From Hymenobacter glacieicola (GTDB lineage Bacteria > Bacteroidota > Bacteroidia > Cytophagales > Hymenobacteraceae), in NCBI RefSeq assembly GCF_014640315.1, contig NZ_BMGS01000009.1, positions 1 to 64,000 of the forward strand: a stretch of 64,000 nucleotides of DNA, given 5' to 3'. The translations under genes and the position numbers were made by a program. Numbering within the stretch: position 1 is the first letter of the stretch; every line of letters begins with the position of its first letter. Positions 62,418 through 64,000 of this stretch are shown one piece after another. The notes below the pieces were generated by a model, which saw nothing but the letters and a program-made list of their open reading frames with translations, was not told where the DNA came from and did not search any database.

Positions 62418-64000
62418 ATGGCTAAGAACATCCAATTCGATACCGAAGGTCGCGACAAGCTGAAGCGCGGCGTTGACAAACTAGCAAACGCAGTAAAGGT
62501 AACCTTGGGGCCCAAAGGCCGCAACGTGGTTATCGACAAGAAATTTGGCGCCCCGAGCATCACCAAAGATGGTGTGACGGTAGCCAAAGAAATCGAGCTG
62601 TCGGACCCCGTTGAGAACATGGGCGCCCAGCTGGTAAAGGAAGTAGCTTCCAAAACCGCCGATCAGGCCGGTGACGGCACGACTACCGCTACGGTTCTGG
62701 CCCAGGCTATCTACGCCGCTGGCTCGAAGAACGTGGCCGCTGGTGCCAACCCCATGGACCTGAAGCGTGGTATCGACAAGGCTGTGCTGGCTGTAGTTGC
62801 CAACCTGAAAGCTCAGTCCAAGAAGATTGAAAACTCGTCAGAAATTGCTCAGGTAGGCGCTATTTCAGCCAACAACGACATGGAAATCGGCAAAATGATT
62901 GCCGACGCTATGGATAAAGTAGGCAAAGAAGGCGTTATTACCGTGGAAGAAGCGCGTGGCACGGAAACCGAAGTAAAAACGGTGGAAGGCATGCAGTTCG
63001 ACCGGGGCTACCTCTCCCCTTACTTCGTGACCAACCCGGAGAAAATGGAGGCGGAGTTCGACAACCCCTACATCCTCATCTACGACAAGAAGGTGAGCAC
63101 CATGAAGGAGTTGCTGCCCGTACTAGAGCAGGTTGTTCAGACGGGTAAACCCCTGGTTATCATCTCGGAAGATGTAGACGGCGAGGCGCTGGCTACGCTG
63201 GTAGTAAACAAGCTGCGTGGGTCGCTGAAGATTGCCGCCGTGAAAGCCCCTGGCTTCGGCGACCGTCGTAAGGCGATGCTGGAAGACATTGCTGTCCTGA
63301 CGGGCGGAACGGTTATTTCGGAAGAGCGTGGCTACAAGCTGGACAGCGCCACCCTGGAGTACCTGGGTCAGGCGGAGAAAGTTATCATCGACAAAGACAA
63401 CACGACCATTGTAAATGGCCGGGGCGAGAAAGACGGTATCACCAGCCGCGTAAACGAAATCAAAGCCCAAATCGGCACCACAACTTCTGACTACGACAAG
63501 GAAAAGCTGCAGGAGCGTTTGGCTAAGCTGTCGGGCGGTGTGGCTATCCTCTACATCGGTGCTAGCACTGAGGTAGAAATGAAGGAGAAGAAGGACCGCG
63601 TGGACGATGCCCTGCACGCTACCCGCGCCGCCGTTGAGGAAGGCGTGGTGCCTGGTGGCGGTGTTGCCCTGGTGCGCGCCCTGGATGCTCTGGAAGGCGT
63701 TGACACCCTGAACGGTGACGAGCGCACTGGTGTAAACATCATCCGTACGGCTATTGAAGCTCCCTTGCGTACTATCGTAGCTAACGCCGGTGGTGAGGGT
63801 TCGGTAGTAGTGCAGAAAGTGCGTGAAGGTTCCGGCGACTACGGCTACAACGCCCGCGAGGACCGCTACGAAAACCTGATGGCCGCTGGTATCCTTGACC
63901 CAACCAAGGTAACCCGCTTGGCCCTGGAGAATGCTGCTTCCATTGCTGGCCTGCTCCTGACCACCGAGTGCGTAATTTCCGACGAACCGGAAGACGACAA
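62418..64000 (+). CDS. groEL: Chaperonin GroEL (cut by window end)
   Basis: 527 codons are visible, lacking only the last residues of about 545. It starts MAKNIQFDTEGRDKLKRGVD. ATP-binding segments VTLGPKGRNVVIDK and AGDGTTTATVLAQAIY, the apical domain (FDRGYLSPYFVTNPEK), and DDALHATRAAVEEGVVPGGGVA are canonical. It folds cytoplasmic proteins with GroES. No frameshift is seen. Confidence 0.97.
   Translation, partial: MAKNIQFDTEGRDKLKRGVDKLANAVKVTLGPKGRNVVIDKKFGAPSITKDGVTVAKEIELSDPVENMGAQLVKEVASKTADQAGDGTTTATVLAQAIYAAGSKNVAAGANPMDLKRGIDKAVLAVVANLKAQSKKIENSSEIAQVGAISANNDMEIGKMIADAMDKVGKEGVITVEEARGTETEVKTVEGMQFDRGYLSPYFVTNPEKMEAEFDNPYILIYDKKVSTMKELLPVLEQVVQTGKPLVIISEDVDGEALATLVVNKLRGSLKIAAVKAPGFGDRRKAMLEDIAVLTGGTVISEERGYKLDSATLEYLGQAEKVIIDKDNTTIVNGRGEKDGITSRVNEIKAQIGTTTSDYDKEKLQERLAKLSGGVAILYIGASTEVEMKEKKDRVDDALHATRAAVEEGVVPGGGVALVRALDALEGVDTLNGDERTGVNIIRTAIEAPLRTIVANAGGEGSVVVQKVREGSGDYGYNAREDRYENLMAAGILDPTKVTRLALENAASIAGLLLTTECVISDEPEDD

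Overview
The window reads as a chromosomal segment of a GC-rich Bacteroidota bacterium, most likely a Hymenobacter or close Cytophagales relative. The grounds are Bacteroidota-type promoter boxes (TAnnTTTG) with no consistent Shine-Dalgarno sequences, a type III glutamine synthetase, a long-form IspG, MiaE, a CrtA-like protein, a Porin_10-like porin, LptE, and the order miaB / sigma-54 activator / lptE / TPR gene / secG / groES / groEL. I see no rRNA, tRNA, CRISPR array, integrase or transposase. It is mostly housekeeping chromosome with small accessory patches. The genus assignment is inference from protein resemblance.

Layout. 1-960: end of an unseen gene, then an AT-rich lipoprotein gene. 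960-9000: aldo/keto reductase, SF1 helicase, isoaspartyl peptidase, SlyD-like isomerase, AcpH-like phosphodiesterase, stress flavoprotein, CrtA-like protein. 9046-12003: leucyl-tRNA synthetase with an AT-rich internal block. 12100-13400: NmrA-like reductase and Rrf2 regulator, each preceded by the same perfect palindrome. 13400-25340: MmcQ/YjbR protein, small membrane protein, acyl-CoA ligase, NTF2-like protein, a pair of small AT-rich genes, ispG, two thioredoxin-fold proteins and NAD(P)-dependent oxidoreductases. 25340-29910: accessory stretch of small hypotheticals, tandem membrane paralogues, a GNAT acetyltransferase and a lipoprotein pair in which one copy is decayed. 29950-34134: umuDC-like pair and glutamine synthetase III. 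34434-46735: LTA-synthase-like enzyme, pirin, MtaB, an HTH protein with a long Pro/Ala linker, a MacB-type permease, a GH2 enzyme and MiaE. 46860-57700: porin, LpxK, SMUG2-like glycosylase, Nif3, zinc-ribbon coiled-coil protein, TPR protein, PabB, MiaB. 57877-64000: sigma-54 activator, LptE, TPR protein, SecG, GroES and GroEL (cut by the window end).

Themes. Three tRNA-A37 modification enzymes are present: MiaB and MiaE act successively on the same base, and MtaB acts on t6A tRNAs. Envelope biogenesis is represented by LpxK, LptE, SecG, a porin and the LTA-synthase-like protein. A family of 80-100 bp palindromes, with arms beginning TGTCATNC(T/C)GAGC or GTCATGCAGAGC, sits in at least nine intergenic regions, once with one palindrome nested in the loop of another. 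The most testable regulatory signals are a TGTCAG-CC-CTGACA palindrome plus a sigma-54-like -24/-12 element before groES, the duplicated TGTAAC-N7-GTTACA palindrome of the Rrf2 locus, and two GTG-started genes lying exactly 4 nt after a TACCTTTG box. No wholly new multi-gene system is evident.
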